Assembly (NCBI GenBank): GCA_963969345.1
Contig: OZ017767.1
Coordinates: forward strand, 3,314,739 to 3,378,738
Length of the DNA stretch: 64,000 nucleotides
Direction of reading: 5' to 3'
Source of the DNA: Turbatrix aceti
Taxonomy: Eukaryota; Nematoda; Chromadorea; Rhabditida; Panagrolaimidae
Position 1 is the first letter of the stretch. Each line of letters opens with the position of its first letter. Below are positions 21,261 to 32,120 of the stretch, piece after piece. The position numbers and the translations under genes are program-made. The notes beneath the pieces were generated by a model. The model was not told the origin of the DNA and made no database searches. It saw only the letters and a list, made by a program, of their open reading frames with translations.

Positions 21261-23204
21261 ATGACTCACGAACATCTCGCCCAGTTGAAAGGACGCGTTC
21301 TCGGACGTGGCCTTAATAATCAGCCCGCTGAGTTTGTCAGAACCGTTGTATCGGCAATGCTGGGCGACGAAGGTCCGGTGAGCTTTATCGACCCGCAGCT
21401 CGTCGATGATTTTGACAATCAGGTGGATTGTGACGTCGTTTTCACGTTTAACGAGTCCTGCGACGACCGAAACGTGAGTTTATGTTTTTTGCTTTTTTAC
21501 GGATTGCGGATAAAATCAAATTTTGCAGAGCGTGAAAGCTCACAAATGCGTGCTTGCGACGACTTCCGGCGTCTTCAGGGCCATGTTCTACGGCTGTGGA
21601 CTCAAAATGACGGTTCACGAAGACGCTGACGGATTGCAGGTAAATAATCAACAGAAAAAAAATAGTTGATGGGTTAAAAATAGATCAAATGTTGCACTCT
21701 GCAAGCTGATAAGACAAATCACTTGTTTGTGTATTTGAAAGTCCAAAGACCAGTTTCGTCTTTTTTTCTCATGTTTGAAGACGAAATCGAGCATTTTGAC
21801 TGCATTCAAAAATTTCAAATCAGCTTCCAAAATTTTTTTAGAAAGTCTGCATCCCCGACGTGTGTCCGAGTGCCTTCCAGCATGCCCTGCGCATCATCTA
21901 CGGCAGCAAGACGGTTTCCGCTGACTTTCAACTGCACGATGAAAGTGTCATGGATCTCGGTTATGTCGCCGAGAAATACGACCTAGCGTTGGTGCAGGCG
22001 GTCTGCGACAATTACCTTGTCACCAGGCTTTGTCCGGAGAACGTCATGGCGCTTCTGACCGTCGCTCTGAGATTTCACTTTACCAAGTTACGGGAAGCTT
22101 GTTTGCTCATGGCCGAGATTCACACTGATGCCGTGCTTTCCCCCGACAGTGGGTTTTCCAGACGTTAGCTGCCATCTAATTTTTTTTAATTTTTTAAAAT
22201 AATTTTCAAATTTAAAAAAAATTATTTTTTTTTAATTTTAAAAATCTTCAGACACGACCGACGTCGATCAGCAGGCGGTGGAGAGCGTCTTGAGTCGCCC
22301 ACTGCTTTCATACTCTCATGAACTCGTAATCTTCAACTACGTCATGGCATGGGCCGAGCGCGAGTGCCGTCGACAGGGGCTGGAAGCCGAATTCCCAAAT
22401 CTAAGAAAAATGCTCTCCCCTCTGGCTCCTTTTGTCCCAATCGCCAAGCTGGAAGCGCAGAATTACGGATTAAAATTCTCAATCAGACAACTTTTTACCG
22501 AGGAAGAAAAAAAGTTGTACGAAGGCAACCTGCAGTTTCACTATGGGCTGGCAGCTTTTTCTTGCTCTTCGATATGCACTTCTCTGAGCACGGCAAATCA
22601 CATACGGTCAGTTAATTGCAAATATTTAAATTATGATCGGACAATAAAGGGGCTTTTTTAGCTTCAGCGCACTTTCCGATTCGTATTTTACAAAATTCAC
22701 GGCAGATCTCAGCGATCCACACATTCACAAGAATTTTCACCCTTTTCCGTCGTCTTCCGTTGACGTGCATTTTTACGTCTTTGGCATGACCGATCTGACG
22801 ACGCCGCGCTTCTACCGACGGTACCGGGTCAGCTCAAAGACGTTCAACGCCGAAATTGTTCCTCCGCTGTTCTGCAAGGGAAATGACGAGTACGGCATTT
22901 ACATCGACGTCGAAAAATCAGATTTTGAAGACAAAAAACACGTTTTTGATCGAAATGTATTTTCTTGTGATGTGAGATTTTTCAAATACGCAAACAATTT
23001 TTTTTTTCATTCATGATTTTGCAGATCAGATGCAATCACTGCGACAAGCACTACTGCGCGCTCTCCGACGTCGGCTGCTACCACTCTCGCACGCGAGTGA
23101 GCAACGACGCCACCGACACGGCTGTTCGCTTCGATTCGCCGACTTTTGGGGGCACGATTATTCTTGCTGCCAAGTGCCCTGTGGCCTCCAAAACTGGGAA
23201 ATAA
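21261..23204 (+). CDS. BTB-BACK domain protein
   Basis: Exons 21261-21473, 21529-21639, 21842-22148, 22252-22606, 22662-22971 and 23025-23204 join in frame to 491 residues. The BTB fold spans about residues 52-150, with DCDVVFTFNE, then AHKCVLATTSGVFRAMFYG and YGSKTVSADF. A helical BACK-like region follows (CDNYLVTRLCPENVMALLTVALRF; LLSYSHELVIFNYVMAWAERE). The C-terminal part (from ~residue 320) is beta-rich and ends in a Cys-rich segment (RCNHCDKHYC), perhaps a divergent PHR- or MATH-like adaptor domain. BTB-BACK proteins usually are Cullin-3 substrate adaptors; that role is inferred. The exon 5 donor could be at 22957 or 22972, both in phase. It ends 118 bp from the convergent CCDC85 gene. 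Confidence 0.82.
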
Positions 23205-23322
23205 CAAAAAAAGTTGGTCAATTAGGAAAAATTTAGGAAAAAAAACGGGATCCAAATGCTAACACGTTTATCATCTCTGAATGAATTGTGTACTACAAAA
23301 AAATGAACATAAAGGTTGTAAT

Positions 23323-24975
23323 TCAAAGTGCCGTAATTGGTGGCGACGTCGGCATTGGGGAATCACACTTGCCGTTTCCGGGACTGCCAGCAGGCATCGT
23401 GCGACGGCGCTCCAACGAGCCCCAAGCGCTTTGGAGCATTTTCTTGAACGAGTTCTTCGACGGCGAGTTATTCTGATACGTCGTAGGCGAGCTATCGCTT
23501 CCATCAATAATTTTGGGGCACACTACCGGTCTACCGGGAAAGTGTCCGGGAGGATTGAAAGAGTGCCGGTAGCGAAGAGGCGGCTGCTGGATGGTAACCG
23601 ATTTTTTCGGCGTCGTCGCCGGCATCGACGGAAGACGATTCAGGCTGTGGAAGCCATCTGGACAGCTTTTGTAAGACCTGTTGGACGAGCCGTTGCTGAA
23701 GGCGTCGAGGGACAGCGTCGACGATCCACCCGCTCGGTCGGTCTGGTCGATGCTCGGCGTACCGAAAGGCGGAGTCGGCATCAGCGGCATTTTTGGAGGC
23801 AGGTCTTCGATGCCGATTCCGCTTTCTTCCGTCGAGGAGGACGACAGACTCACTCGGTTGCCTTTTGTGTTCGCGCCGAGGAAAATAGATGGTTCTTCGT
23901 CGATCGGGCCGAGTGTTCTGACCTCCAGGCCCCCGGAGAGGTATCCAGATGCCCGTGAAGAGGAATCGTCGTCACCGGGGTGGTTGTTGTTGACAAACAC
24001 TGCGGTTACTGCAGAATCGTCGGTCCCGGAAGAATAGTAAGTTGTTCCGGAAGAAGTCATAGTGCTGGTTGAAGTCTCCATCTGAAGTTTTTTAGATTCG
24101 GTCGCATCCAGGTCGTCGACGGCCGACAAAATCTGAATGGTAGGCGACTTTCGAAGCGAGGTTTCGGATTTGGAGACGCTCAGTCGACAGCCTTCGCTCG
24201 AAATATCCGAGCTTTTGCCCGACGAACTTTGACCTCCTTCGAGAGACCGAATTCTGGATTCCAGGCTGGTGATGTAGTTGAAGAGCCGCGCATCGTGTTC
24301 CTGGAGATTCCATTTCTCCTGGGAAGCAATGTAGGCCACGGCCTGTTCCGGAGTCACGGATAACGGCTGCTGGGCGGTTTTCTGAGCGGCCAGACGCTGG
24401 ATCGCGGTTTCGCTTTCCCGGTTGATGACTTCGTTGTTGTCCGGAGGGACTGAGATGGGCCCGATCTGGCTGATGCTTTCCTGCGAGACGTAATCATCTG
24501 ATGAGCAGGGCGCCGTCGAAGAGCATCCCGCACTTCGAGCTCCAAAACAGGCTTCCTCAGCCATGGCTGTGGCCTCTGCGATGATGGTCTGCCTCTGTTC
24601 GTCGAGGTACAGACAGAGTCGCTTCAGCTCATCCACCTCGCGCAGGAGACGGTCGATCTGACCGTCTCTGTCTGCCAGACGTTGTTGATACGCTGTAATT
24701 TCCTGAAAACACAACATTGAATTAATTTCGTTATTTCAACTTTTTGGTCCCCCCAGGCAACTTTGGGGTCAAAAACATCAAAATCTCACCTGTTTCATCA
24801 AATCAGCGGTATACTTTCCAAACTTCTGCCATTCCCGACTGAGTTGCTTTGTCTTCTGTCGATCAGCGTCAAGAAAACAGCATACTTCCTGGAGTTGTCT
24901 GTTGTTCGATTGAAGGAGTTGAATCTCAGACTGCAACTTGGCAACGAGTTCCGTGTCTGCGTTTGTCTCGCTCAT
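23323..24975 (-). CDS. picc-1: CCDC85/PICC-1 family coiled-coil protein
   Basis: Minus-strand exons 24975-24790 and 24702-23323 join in phase 0 to 521 residues. The N-terminal coiled coil carries the CCDC85 hallmark block: LLQSNNRQLQEVCCFLDADR, then REWQKFGKYTADLMKQ, EITAYQQRL and LKRLCLYLDEQR. The intron falls inside the hallmark. The remaining ~400 residues are Ser/Thr/Pro-rich and probably disordered, with a short predicted helix near residue 210. Vertebrate CCDC85 proteins bind delta-catenin-type armadillo proteins at adherens junctions. The worm homologue PICC-1 works with PAC-1 in epithelial polarity (family knowledge). Start MSETN at 24975 is chosen because the sequence just upstream reads GCAGTTTTGCAGACAG, a likely trans-splice acceptor; an in-frame ATG at 25011 lies beyond it. 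Confidence 0.9.
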
Positions 24976-24990
24976 CTGTCTGCAAAACTG
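24976..24990 (-). promoter_or_regulatory. candidate trans-splice (or 5'UTR) acceptor of CCDC85 gene
   Basis: On the minus strand TTTTGCAG ends at 24980, four bases before the chosen ATG. This is the normal placement of a spliced-leader acceptor, and no upstream coding exon is evident. Confidence 0.5.
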
Positions 24991-27900
24991 CTCAAATGCA
25001 TGACAAAACATTCGGGAAAAAACGGGGACTTTATATGTGCTTAATCAGATAAAGCGTCAAAAAAAAGAAGACACGTCGGCGCGTGGACAACAAAAATAAA
25101 TACTATCTAACAATGCAAACTTTCAACCATACAAAAATTATCCCCGCCTAAAACCGGATAATGGGGACGCAAAATTACTCTGTCAGGGGATCGTTGTTGT
25201 CTAATTTGGCTCTCTACGGATTCAAGTGGACAAGTACGCAAAATCACACTCGAAGAGGGTGGACAAAGATGTTACCCAACTCGGAGCACTTCAGTTCAAC
25301 GTGCATGTTCTAGGCAATTTTTTTACCAAAAATTTCGAACAGAGCAAAAAACCACCAGCTTGTACTCCCAGGTAAAATTCAGTAAAAAAGAATTTCCTTT
25401 CCTTTAAAAAACAGATTTTCATCCGGAGAATCAAGTTTCACTTATTTTTTGTCTCTTCCAGTAAAAAACCATTTTTCAGATGATCCGGTGTTAGCAGGGT
25501 TTTTAGCAGCTTGACAGCCTTTAAAAAGAAACAAAAAGGATGGAAGGAAGGATTGTAAGATGAACGGAAAAACCAGACAGTTCCAGGACCGTGTAGACCC
25601 CCCTCATCGAAACGCTAATAAATGACCGCGGACCCAACTTTGAGCCGAACAATAGCCTCTGGGTTCGGCCAAACTCAAGACAAGAATGAAACACGAAAAC
25701 GAAAAGGAAAAATGCGCGCTTGTACCGACAGAAGAACCTTCTCGGGATTGAAGAGGCGCAGCGCAGGCAGTGCTCCCGAATAAGGAGAGCCTGGATAAGT
25801 GAGTGAGCGGTAAGCCCGCGTGTCCTATCCTGAAGAGCAGCTAGTTATCTCGCTCCTTCGAACAACAAAGCATCCGACGCGTTGCGTTGCGTAAAGACCT
25901 GAAAAAGTCCTACTCCTCCTTCGACGTTTAAACAACAAGCACCGAAGTCATCAGCGAGGCGGGCGACTCTTTGAAGACGCGCTTGCTTTTTTTTCACACT
26001 TTCGCAAAATCGCAAATTTCCGCGTTGTCGCCTCGTTTAGAAGACGACCCCCTAATTGTTTCAACTTTAAACGCGGCCAGTCAAAAGTCAGCTTGCTAGA
26101 TATTTAGATCGCTTTCCCAGTCTCCCACAAAGCGCCAAACTCCCGCAAGTGACATTTGCTGACAGGTGTCTGCGTCTGCGCGCTGGGGTCTCTCGCCAGC
26201 GTTCCGTTCCGTTGGATCTGGGCTTCTCAGTCAGGGCCAGCCAACAGGGTCGATGACAAAAACCGCTCTCCGCTCTCCTGACGGAGAGGGCAATCAATCA
26301 AGAAGAGTTAGTACAAAACTCACAACTGACCCTTTCCTACCCTTGCAGCAGTACTCAAAACAATAGAAAGCCAGTACGATGCCTGCGGGGAGGTTGTGTA
26401 CAAGTGCTCAAGCAGTAAAGAGGGAGGAGCTTCGGAGGAGTAGCCAGCCTGCAGGCGGCACATTTTATGATCAAATCAAAAATCATGCTTTCATCAAAAA
26501 ATGAATTATCGCATTGACAGCTTTCTTTTTTTATTTTTTTACGATGAAAGAAAAAATAAAAAATCCGTGACAACAGACGACAAAATAAATATATATTTAA
26601 ATGTCCGACTGTTTCTAAATCATCGTAAAAAAAGACGATCAACCGTTTCTCATTGTCTACGCCAGAAAATGAATATCTAACATAAATCCCAGCAACCAGT
26701 CCGGCTCAACAAAAAACATGTACATACCATCGATCAAAATCCTACATGATCCCAGACCGACCCGGTAATTCGATCCAGGTCACCAAGATTCTATCACTCC
26801 AGGGACAACAGCTCTATGGCTCTACGGAGGAACGTAAGACGACACCGGTTGGGTGCAAAAAAGTTAGATAACCGAAAGTAAACGCAATAAAACACTCGAA
26901 CGACTATTACGAGGATAGGCGAGAAAAAAAAAGAAAAAAAAAAGCGAAAGCCAAACACGTCAATTAGGCGGCCAAATGTAAATATATGCAGATTACAGCG
27001 ATCCTGTCGAAAGGATATGTATATACTTGCAAAAAGTGAGCATCCATCCTGACCGCCTAGGCCTAGGCCTTCGACTCACTTCTGTCATTCTTGCGATCAC
27101 TGCCTGCCAAACCGCCATCAATCATTCATTCGTTCTGAGTCCAGAGTCCATCCCAAACAACGAACGGCCGATGGCACTGGACCCGGCAGAGTAGGCAGCA
27201 GGGCAAGTTGCCGGTTATGCTCGCTAAAATTATGCAGGGGTAGAAAAGACAACTGACCAGTCCGGTCGGGTCGGTCGACAGACATTCTGGTCAGTCAATG
27301 ATGTGAGCCAACCAACCTGCTGATCCAACACAGAACAAAAAAAAACAGCATTGGCATAAAACTCTGACGTTTGTTCAATGACGAAAGAAAAAAATATTTA
27401 AAAAAAAATTAAAATAGCGCAACCTAACTCACATCAGAAAAAGAGTCGAATAGCGGGAACGATGAGGGGGAGGGCTCATTTCGACCCTTGGAAAGAAAAC
27501 CCATCTTTCAAGGACAATCAAGCAACGCCCGCCCCAGGTACTATCGCTGGAGACGGTCGACCTCCGACTGTCACATTTTTGGGAGACAAGCAACCGGCAA
27601 CCGGCGACGGTGCGCCAAGGCAAGGTGAAACATTCGTAAAAAATGGACGGCAGAGGCGAAGGGGTACGAAAAACCGCCGCGGCCGGCGTCACGGTGAAGC
27701 GGGTGGTAAAACAAAAAAACGAGGACATGGACGTCCCTGCCGGGCGGTAGGAAGGTGTGGGTTGCGATGCTGATTGCGAAGGGAACCTTCCTAAAAAGAG
27801 CTGAGGGGTGGAGGGACCGGCGGGTTCCCATGACTCACGGTGCCGATGACAGTGGGTACAATTTGTGAAACAGAATCGCTCGTAATGAGTGGAGCGATTT

Positions 27901-28137
27901 TTGTACATTTTACAGCAATTCAAATCAAAAAATTTGAAAAATTTGGTTTTATGCTACAAAATTTTTATTTTGGTGAAAATAATTCTTTTGTAAATTTTTC
28001 AGATTGTAAAATTTTATAAAATAATCTTAATTTAAAATTAAAAAAATTAAAAATCCATAATAATTTTTTTATTTAATTTAAAAATTGAGTATTACGCAGC
28101 AAAATAATTTTTTGTAAAAACTATTTTGTATTACTGC
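24991..28137. other. 3.1-kb region without a supported gene
   Basis: Moderate GC, many short purine/pyrimidine runs, no exon with coding bias. Open frames at 27429-27923 (-) and 27462-27773 (+) overlap antisense and are arginine- or low-complexity-rich. It includes the palindromic CCTAGGCCTAGG near 27057-27068. It may contain 5' UTR or promoter sequence of the CCDC85 gene. From about 27910 it becomes strongly AT-rich. Confidence 0.4.
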
Positions 28138-28143
28138 AAAAAA
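28138..28143 (-). terminator. RNA polymerase III terminator of tRNA-Thr
   Basis: Six T residues on the minus strand begin four bases after the tRNA 3' end, a standard Pol III stop. Confidence 0.8.
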
Positions 28144-28147
28144 TGTT

Positions 28148-28219
28148 TGCCGCATACTGGAATCGAACCAGTGGCCTTCTGTTTACGAGACAGACGCTCT
28201 GCCACTGAGCCAATGCGGC
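28148..28219 (-). tRNA. tRNA-Thr(CGU): tRNA-Thr, anticodon CGU
   Basis: A 72-nt intronless cloverleaf on the minus strand. The acceptor stem is seven perfect pairs (GCCGCAT/ATGCGGC), the D arm is GCTC/GAGC with an AGTGGCA loop, and the anticodon arm is TCTGT-CTCGTAA-ACAGA. The anticodon CGT reads ACG, threonine. The variable loop is 5 nt, the T arm has TTCGATT, and the discriminator is A; A-box and B-box promoters are intact. A T6 terminator follows. It is nuclear, stands alone between two protein genes, and is probably functional. Confidence 0.95.
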
Positions 28220-28743
28220 GGTGTGTCCAAGGGTCATACAGGTGCTCTCGACCGGGTACTCTCGTCATAAAATCGTACATTTTTGAGCAAACGACGTAGA
28301 CAAATAAGAAAAATCCACGCGCACACTCAATCAAGAAATCAAAAATTGATCACAAGAAAAATAAACAAATTTCCTAAAAATAACGTCTAAAGGCGCTCTG
28401 TTGTCACAAAAATACTGTAATTCGTGTTTTCAGGTACCCCGACTCAATTTTGGGGAAAACAAAAAACGCTGACAAGGTTGGATCGCGTTTGGATTAATCT
28501 TTATCAATGTTTTTGGTTTCACAAACGGTATGGAATGAATTTGCCAAAAGATACAACGCTGATTGCCTGCAACGAATGTTTTTTTTCAAAAAATGAGTGA
28601 ATGTTGGCATTGTGTATCCAACTTTCGCGTTTTTCAACTTCGAAGTTGAATCCGGCGATCTTTTTTTCAAATGCAGACTTTGATGGCATTTACACAGATG
28701 CCAGGCACTTTTATGGGTTTCTGATACCCTGACGACGACAGAG
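28220..28743. other. spacer upstream of GatB gene
   Basis: Mixed composition with no coding signal. The end (GACGACGACAGAG|GTAAGTTA) looks like a 5' UTR exon end of the GatB gene. Confidence 0.45.
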
Positions 28744-28790
28744 GTAAGTTATTTTCCATGAATTCGTCTCTCATGTTCCGGGTTTTATAG
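28744..28790 (+). other. probable 5'UTR intron (or trans-splice outron end) of GatB gene
   Basis: A GTAAGTTA donor at 28744 and a TTTTATAG acceptor at about 28790 lie just before CAGAATG. The length (~47 nt) matches other introns in the window. The acceptor could equally be used by a spliced leader. Confidence 0.5.
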
Positions 28791-28794
28791 CAGA

Positions 28795-30620
28795 ATGCGA
28801 CTGCTGCTCCCACCGACTTGGACATCCCTCCGAGCACCTTTCCGTCGTCTCGGATCTCACTCCGGCGTCGTAGAATCCGTGATCGGTCTCGAGATTCACG
28901 CGCAGCTGCAGACGAGGTCGAAGCTCTTTAGCGGCGCCGCCGTCGACTCCTCCGCGCCATGCAACTCGACGGTCGCGCTCTTCGACGCCGGCATCCCGGG
29001 CACGCTGCCACGACTCAACCGCCGCGCCGTCGAGCTGGCTCTCGCGGCGGCTGTCGCGCTGAACGCGGACATCCAGCCGTGGTGCCGGTTCGACCGCAAG
29101 CACTACTTCTACCCCGACATGCCGCTGGGCTACCAGATCACGCAGAACGACCACCCCATTGCCCGAGGCGGGTTTTTTGAATTCTGGCCCGGCGGACGCG
29201 GAGACGAACTACTGCCGGCGAGGCGCTGTGGACTCAGGCAGATCCAGATCGAGATGGACAGCGGGAAGACGCTCCGCGTCGACGACGACCAGCTCTACAT
29301 CGACCTGAACCGAGCCGGCGTCGGACTCATCGAGGTCGTCACCGACCCGGATCTATCGTCTCCCCACGAAGCGGCGACTTTTGTCGACCAGCTCAGACTG
29401 CTCCTGGCCCATCACGGAATCTGCGCTGGCGAACTCCACAGTTTGTCTTTTAAAATAATTTTTGACCAAAGATGCTTGGATTTTTTCCAGAAGGCAACCT
29501 GAGAGTGGACGCGAACGTTTCCCTCCGAATCGCTGGCCGGGACTATCCCCGAACCGAGTTGAAGAACATCAACAGCATCCGGGCGCTCAGAACCGCCATT
29601 GAGCAGGAAATCAAGAGACAGTCTCGACTTTTGAAGGCCGGTCAGGAAATTCGGACTGTTACGCTCACAGTCGACGAAGCCGGGTTTGTTTTTTTCCGAA
29701 GTTTTATTTTATACGGAACTCTGAATTCGGCCTAACACTGAAATGACAATTTTTTTCGTAGTAAAATTTTTGATTTCTGCATTCGTAATTTGATGAACTA
29801 AATCGCCTGTTTTCAGCAACATCGAAGTGACCCGTGAAAAAGGCGATTTTCTGGATTACCGCTTCACACCGGAGCCGAACTTACCGAGATTGGGCATCGA
29901 AGATTCCTGGATCGACCAAGCGCGGACCCAGGTGGAAGTCAAAGGTCCGCCTGACTATCGACAGCTCGCTGCGGATTTCGGCATCGTGCCGTCCTTGGCG
30001 ATTGACATTTCCGTGGGTTTTTGGAATATTTTGAATTTTTGGTACAATTAATTTTTTCAGAAGGACGCTGAGCGACTTGCGTTTGTGGAGGCGACCCTGC
30101 CGCACCTGGAAGCTGTGCCACGGGATGTCTACTTTGATTGGATGCGTCAGCTGCAGTTTGCGAGTGATCACGTCAAGGCAAAGTTCCCTCCGTCAAGGTT
30201 TGTGTTTTTATGCTTTTTTGCATCTTTTTTCATTTTTGAATCAATTTTAGGGATTCTCCGGTGACGAATGCCTTTCCCTCGATTGTCTCTGCCGTGACGA
30301 GCCAGAAACTGACAAGACTATGTGCCATCGATCTCCTCAAGCGATACCTTACGAATCCACACCTGTCAGCGTCGGTGGACGAAATTGCCAAACAGGAAAA
30401 CCTCGGCCGACTGATGCCTGATTCCCAGGAATTCAAAAACATCGTCTCAAAAGTCGTGGAATCGAACGAGAAGGTGATTGCCAAACTCGGCGACACCAAG
30501 CCGGGTCAGAAGGCCGCAGCCAAACTCAGAAACCTCATCGTTGCGGCTTCGGCGAAGAGAATCAGCATCGAAGACGCCGAACTGGCTGTGCGGGTGATTC
30601 AACGGAATATGATTGCGTGA
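28795..30620 (+). CDS. GATB: mitochondrial glutamyl-tRNA(Gln) amidotransferase subunit B
   Basis: GatB is the kinase/transamidation subunit of the GatCAB complex that converts Glu-tRNA(Gln) to Gln-tRNA(Gln) in mitochondria. Exons 28795-29440, 29491-29683, 29817-30012, 30061-30197 and 30251-30620 join in frame to 513 residues. The N-terminus is Arg/Leu/Ser-rich and lacks acids, as for a mitochondrial presequence. The GatB core shows IGLEIHAQL, HYFYPDMPLGYQITQ, DQLYIDLNRAGVGLIEVVT and LRVDANVSL with ELKNINSIRAL. The C-terminal YqeY-like helical domain ends with the GQKAAAKLRNLIVAA stretch. First exon GC content is high. An AATAAA sits 24 nt after the stop. The gene appears intact; part of its 3' end is duplicated downstream as a relic. 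Confidence 0.95.
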
Positions 30621-30643
30621 AAGTTATATGATTTTGGTTGATT

Positions 30644-30649
30644 AATAAA
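30644..30649 (+). promoter_or_regulatory. polyadenylation signal AATAAA of GatB gene
   Basis: Canonical AATAAA 24 nt past the stop, implying a very short 3' UTR. Confidence 0.65.
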
Positions 30650-31301
30650 TTTGTTAGGTGATGTTCTGATCAGTGCTGCAAAAAAATCTTGATGAAATAA
30701 GTCTGGTGTGCGAAGGCTAACATGTATTTATAGTTTTTTGTTGCAGTCGGTTATTTATAAAATTTCTGATTCCTGAAACGCCCGAAAGCATTTCAGGAAT
30801 CTTTACGTAAAAATTTTTTTGTTTTGTTTTTGTTTTTGCCTTTGTCCTTCGATTGCTTTTATCCTTCCTTTGCTTTTTTCCCTCGCCCCTGCTTTTCACC
30901 CATCGCACGACTCCCACGGGCATCCAACACATCCGCCTCGAACCTGATCTCCGAAACCTCCCCTGGAACCGCGCCATTTGCTGCGCAGTTACCAGTCCGG
31001 TTCCTCCAATCAGTCGCAAACACCGGTACTCCGTTAACACAGGCTACCTGCACGGCTGCAGGCGATTATAAGAACCACCTACGAGACGTACAACCCGCGT
31101 ACACAGAATGCCAGCGAAGGCCAACGTGTTTTCAGCCCGGTGGTTAGCCGAGAATCTGACAGGCGTTCAATGAACTTGGTTTTATACAATCAATCAAGCG
31201 CAAAAAATAAACGAGACCGTCGTTCTTACGAACCACTGAAATGACGTGAGACACCAGACGATAAGAAATGACAAATCGCGTTCAAAAAAGAATGAGTCAA
31301 T
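30650..31301. other. spacer downstream of GatB
   Basis: Contains a T-rich block near 30800-30890 and low-complexity open frames on both strands overlapping antisense at 30717-31147. None has a homologue or splice structure. Confidence 0.4.
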
Positions 31302-31602
31302 GCTCTTTTTTGCGCATACAAAATATTTCTTCTTTGTGCAGTCGCAGCCAACTAACCAAACCTTTGGTCAGCCAAAAGAAAAGGCGCATAAGTTGGTCAG
31401 GGTGGAAAATACATCGTTTTTCAGTTGATTTTTCGCGAATGGCAAAAAATGCTACCACTTGTACAAAAACGACGTTTTTGGGCCAAAAAAAGAAGAGAAT
31501 GGTTTGCGACGGTGTTTTGACTGATTGACCAAGCAAGTGAAGAAAAGTTTGGCTTGTGTCAGTTGATCAGGTGCGCGCGTTGCCGCAACTTGCGGGCACT
31601 AT
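31302..31602. repeat. dispersed ~300-bp repeat, copy 1
   Basis: Collinear with 61650-61956, at roughly 85% identity by eye. Shared landmarks are CTTTGTGCAGTCG, GTCAGCCAAAAGAAA, CATCGTTTTTCAGTTG, TTTTTCGCGAATGGC and GTGCGCGCGTTGCCGCAACT. Small indels separate the copies. No long ORF is shared, so a non-coding transposon remnant is more likely than a gene. Confidence 0.8.
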
Positions 31603-31721
31603 CCAAGGTAAACTTGATCAATTTTTATTTTTTCACTACATATTTATTTCTGGGATGTGCCGTTTTCTAAACTGAGCCACGGTGTTCTGAGAAAATGGCG
31701 TACAACTGCCAATAGCGTTAA

Positions 31722-31870
31722 ATGGGGGTAAAAGGTCGAGGCCAAATTCAGAAACCTCATAGATGCGACTACGGCGATGGGAATCAACATCGAAGACTCC
31801 AAACTGGCTGTGCCGCTGGCGATTCAACGTGATGGAGATTCGTAATTTTTTAGTCGATTCAAAAATTTGT
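31722..31870 (+). pseudogene. decayed duplicate of the GatB 3' end
   Basis: About 150 bp align with 30505-30658, covering the last ~38 codons of GatB, its stop and the first ~40 nt of 3' UTR. Shared words are GCCAAA(C/T)TCAGAAACCTCAT, ATCAACATCGAAGAC, AACTGGCTGTG and GATTCAACG. The frame is broken by substitutions. Since UTR sequence is included and no other exon is present, this is a partial genomic duplication, not a retrocopy. It lies just beyond the dispersed repeat copy 1. Confidence 0.8.
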
Positions 31871-32120
31871 TAAACGAAGTTTTCCCTGTTTCAAACCACC
31901 CGATTCCAATTTGCCCTCTCAATCATGGTTTGACCAATATTATTAAAACAAACACTAACACTCCAGTCAAGTTACATTGAGGCCGGTGGGGCCTGCTCAC
32001 AGACTCGTCAGGTACGTCATAGGGATGGTTGGATGCAACGAGGAAAAAAAAAACATAAACATAAATCACACTAGAATTCAGGAAGGATGAAGATGGGTGG
32101 GGGAAGATGATGCAGTTGGA
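31871..32120. other. 3' flank of NAA30
   Basis: Short spacer with A-rich runs; nothing coding. Presumed 3' UTR of the minus-strand NAA30 gene. Confidence 0.45.

Noticed and set aside
23281..23958. 225-codon arginine-rich plus-strand frame
   Set aside because: Antisense to the CCDC85 C-terminal exon; Arg/Val-rich composition is the mirror of Ser/Pro-rich coding.
27429..27923. 164-codon minus frame and overlapping 103-codon plus frame
   Set aside because: Mutually antisense, low complexity, no initiation context or family signal.
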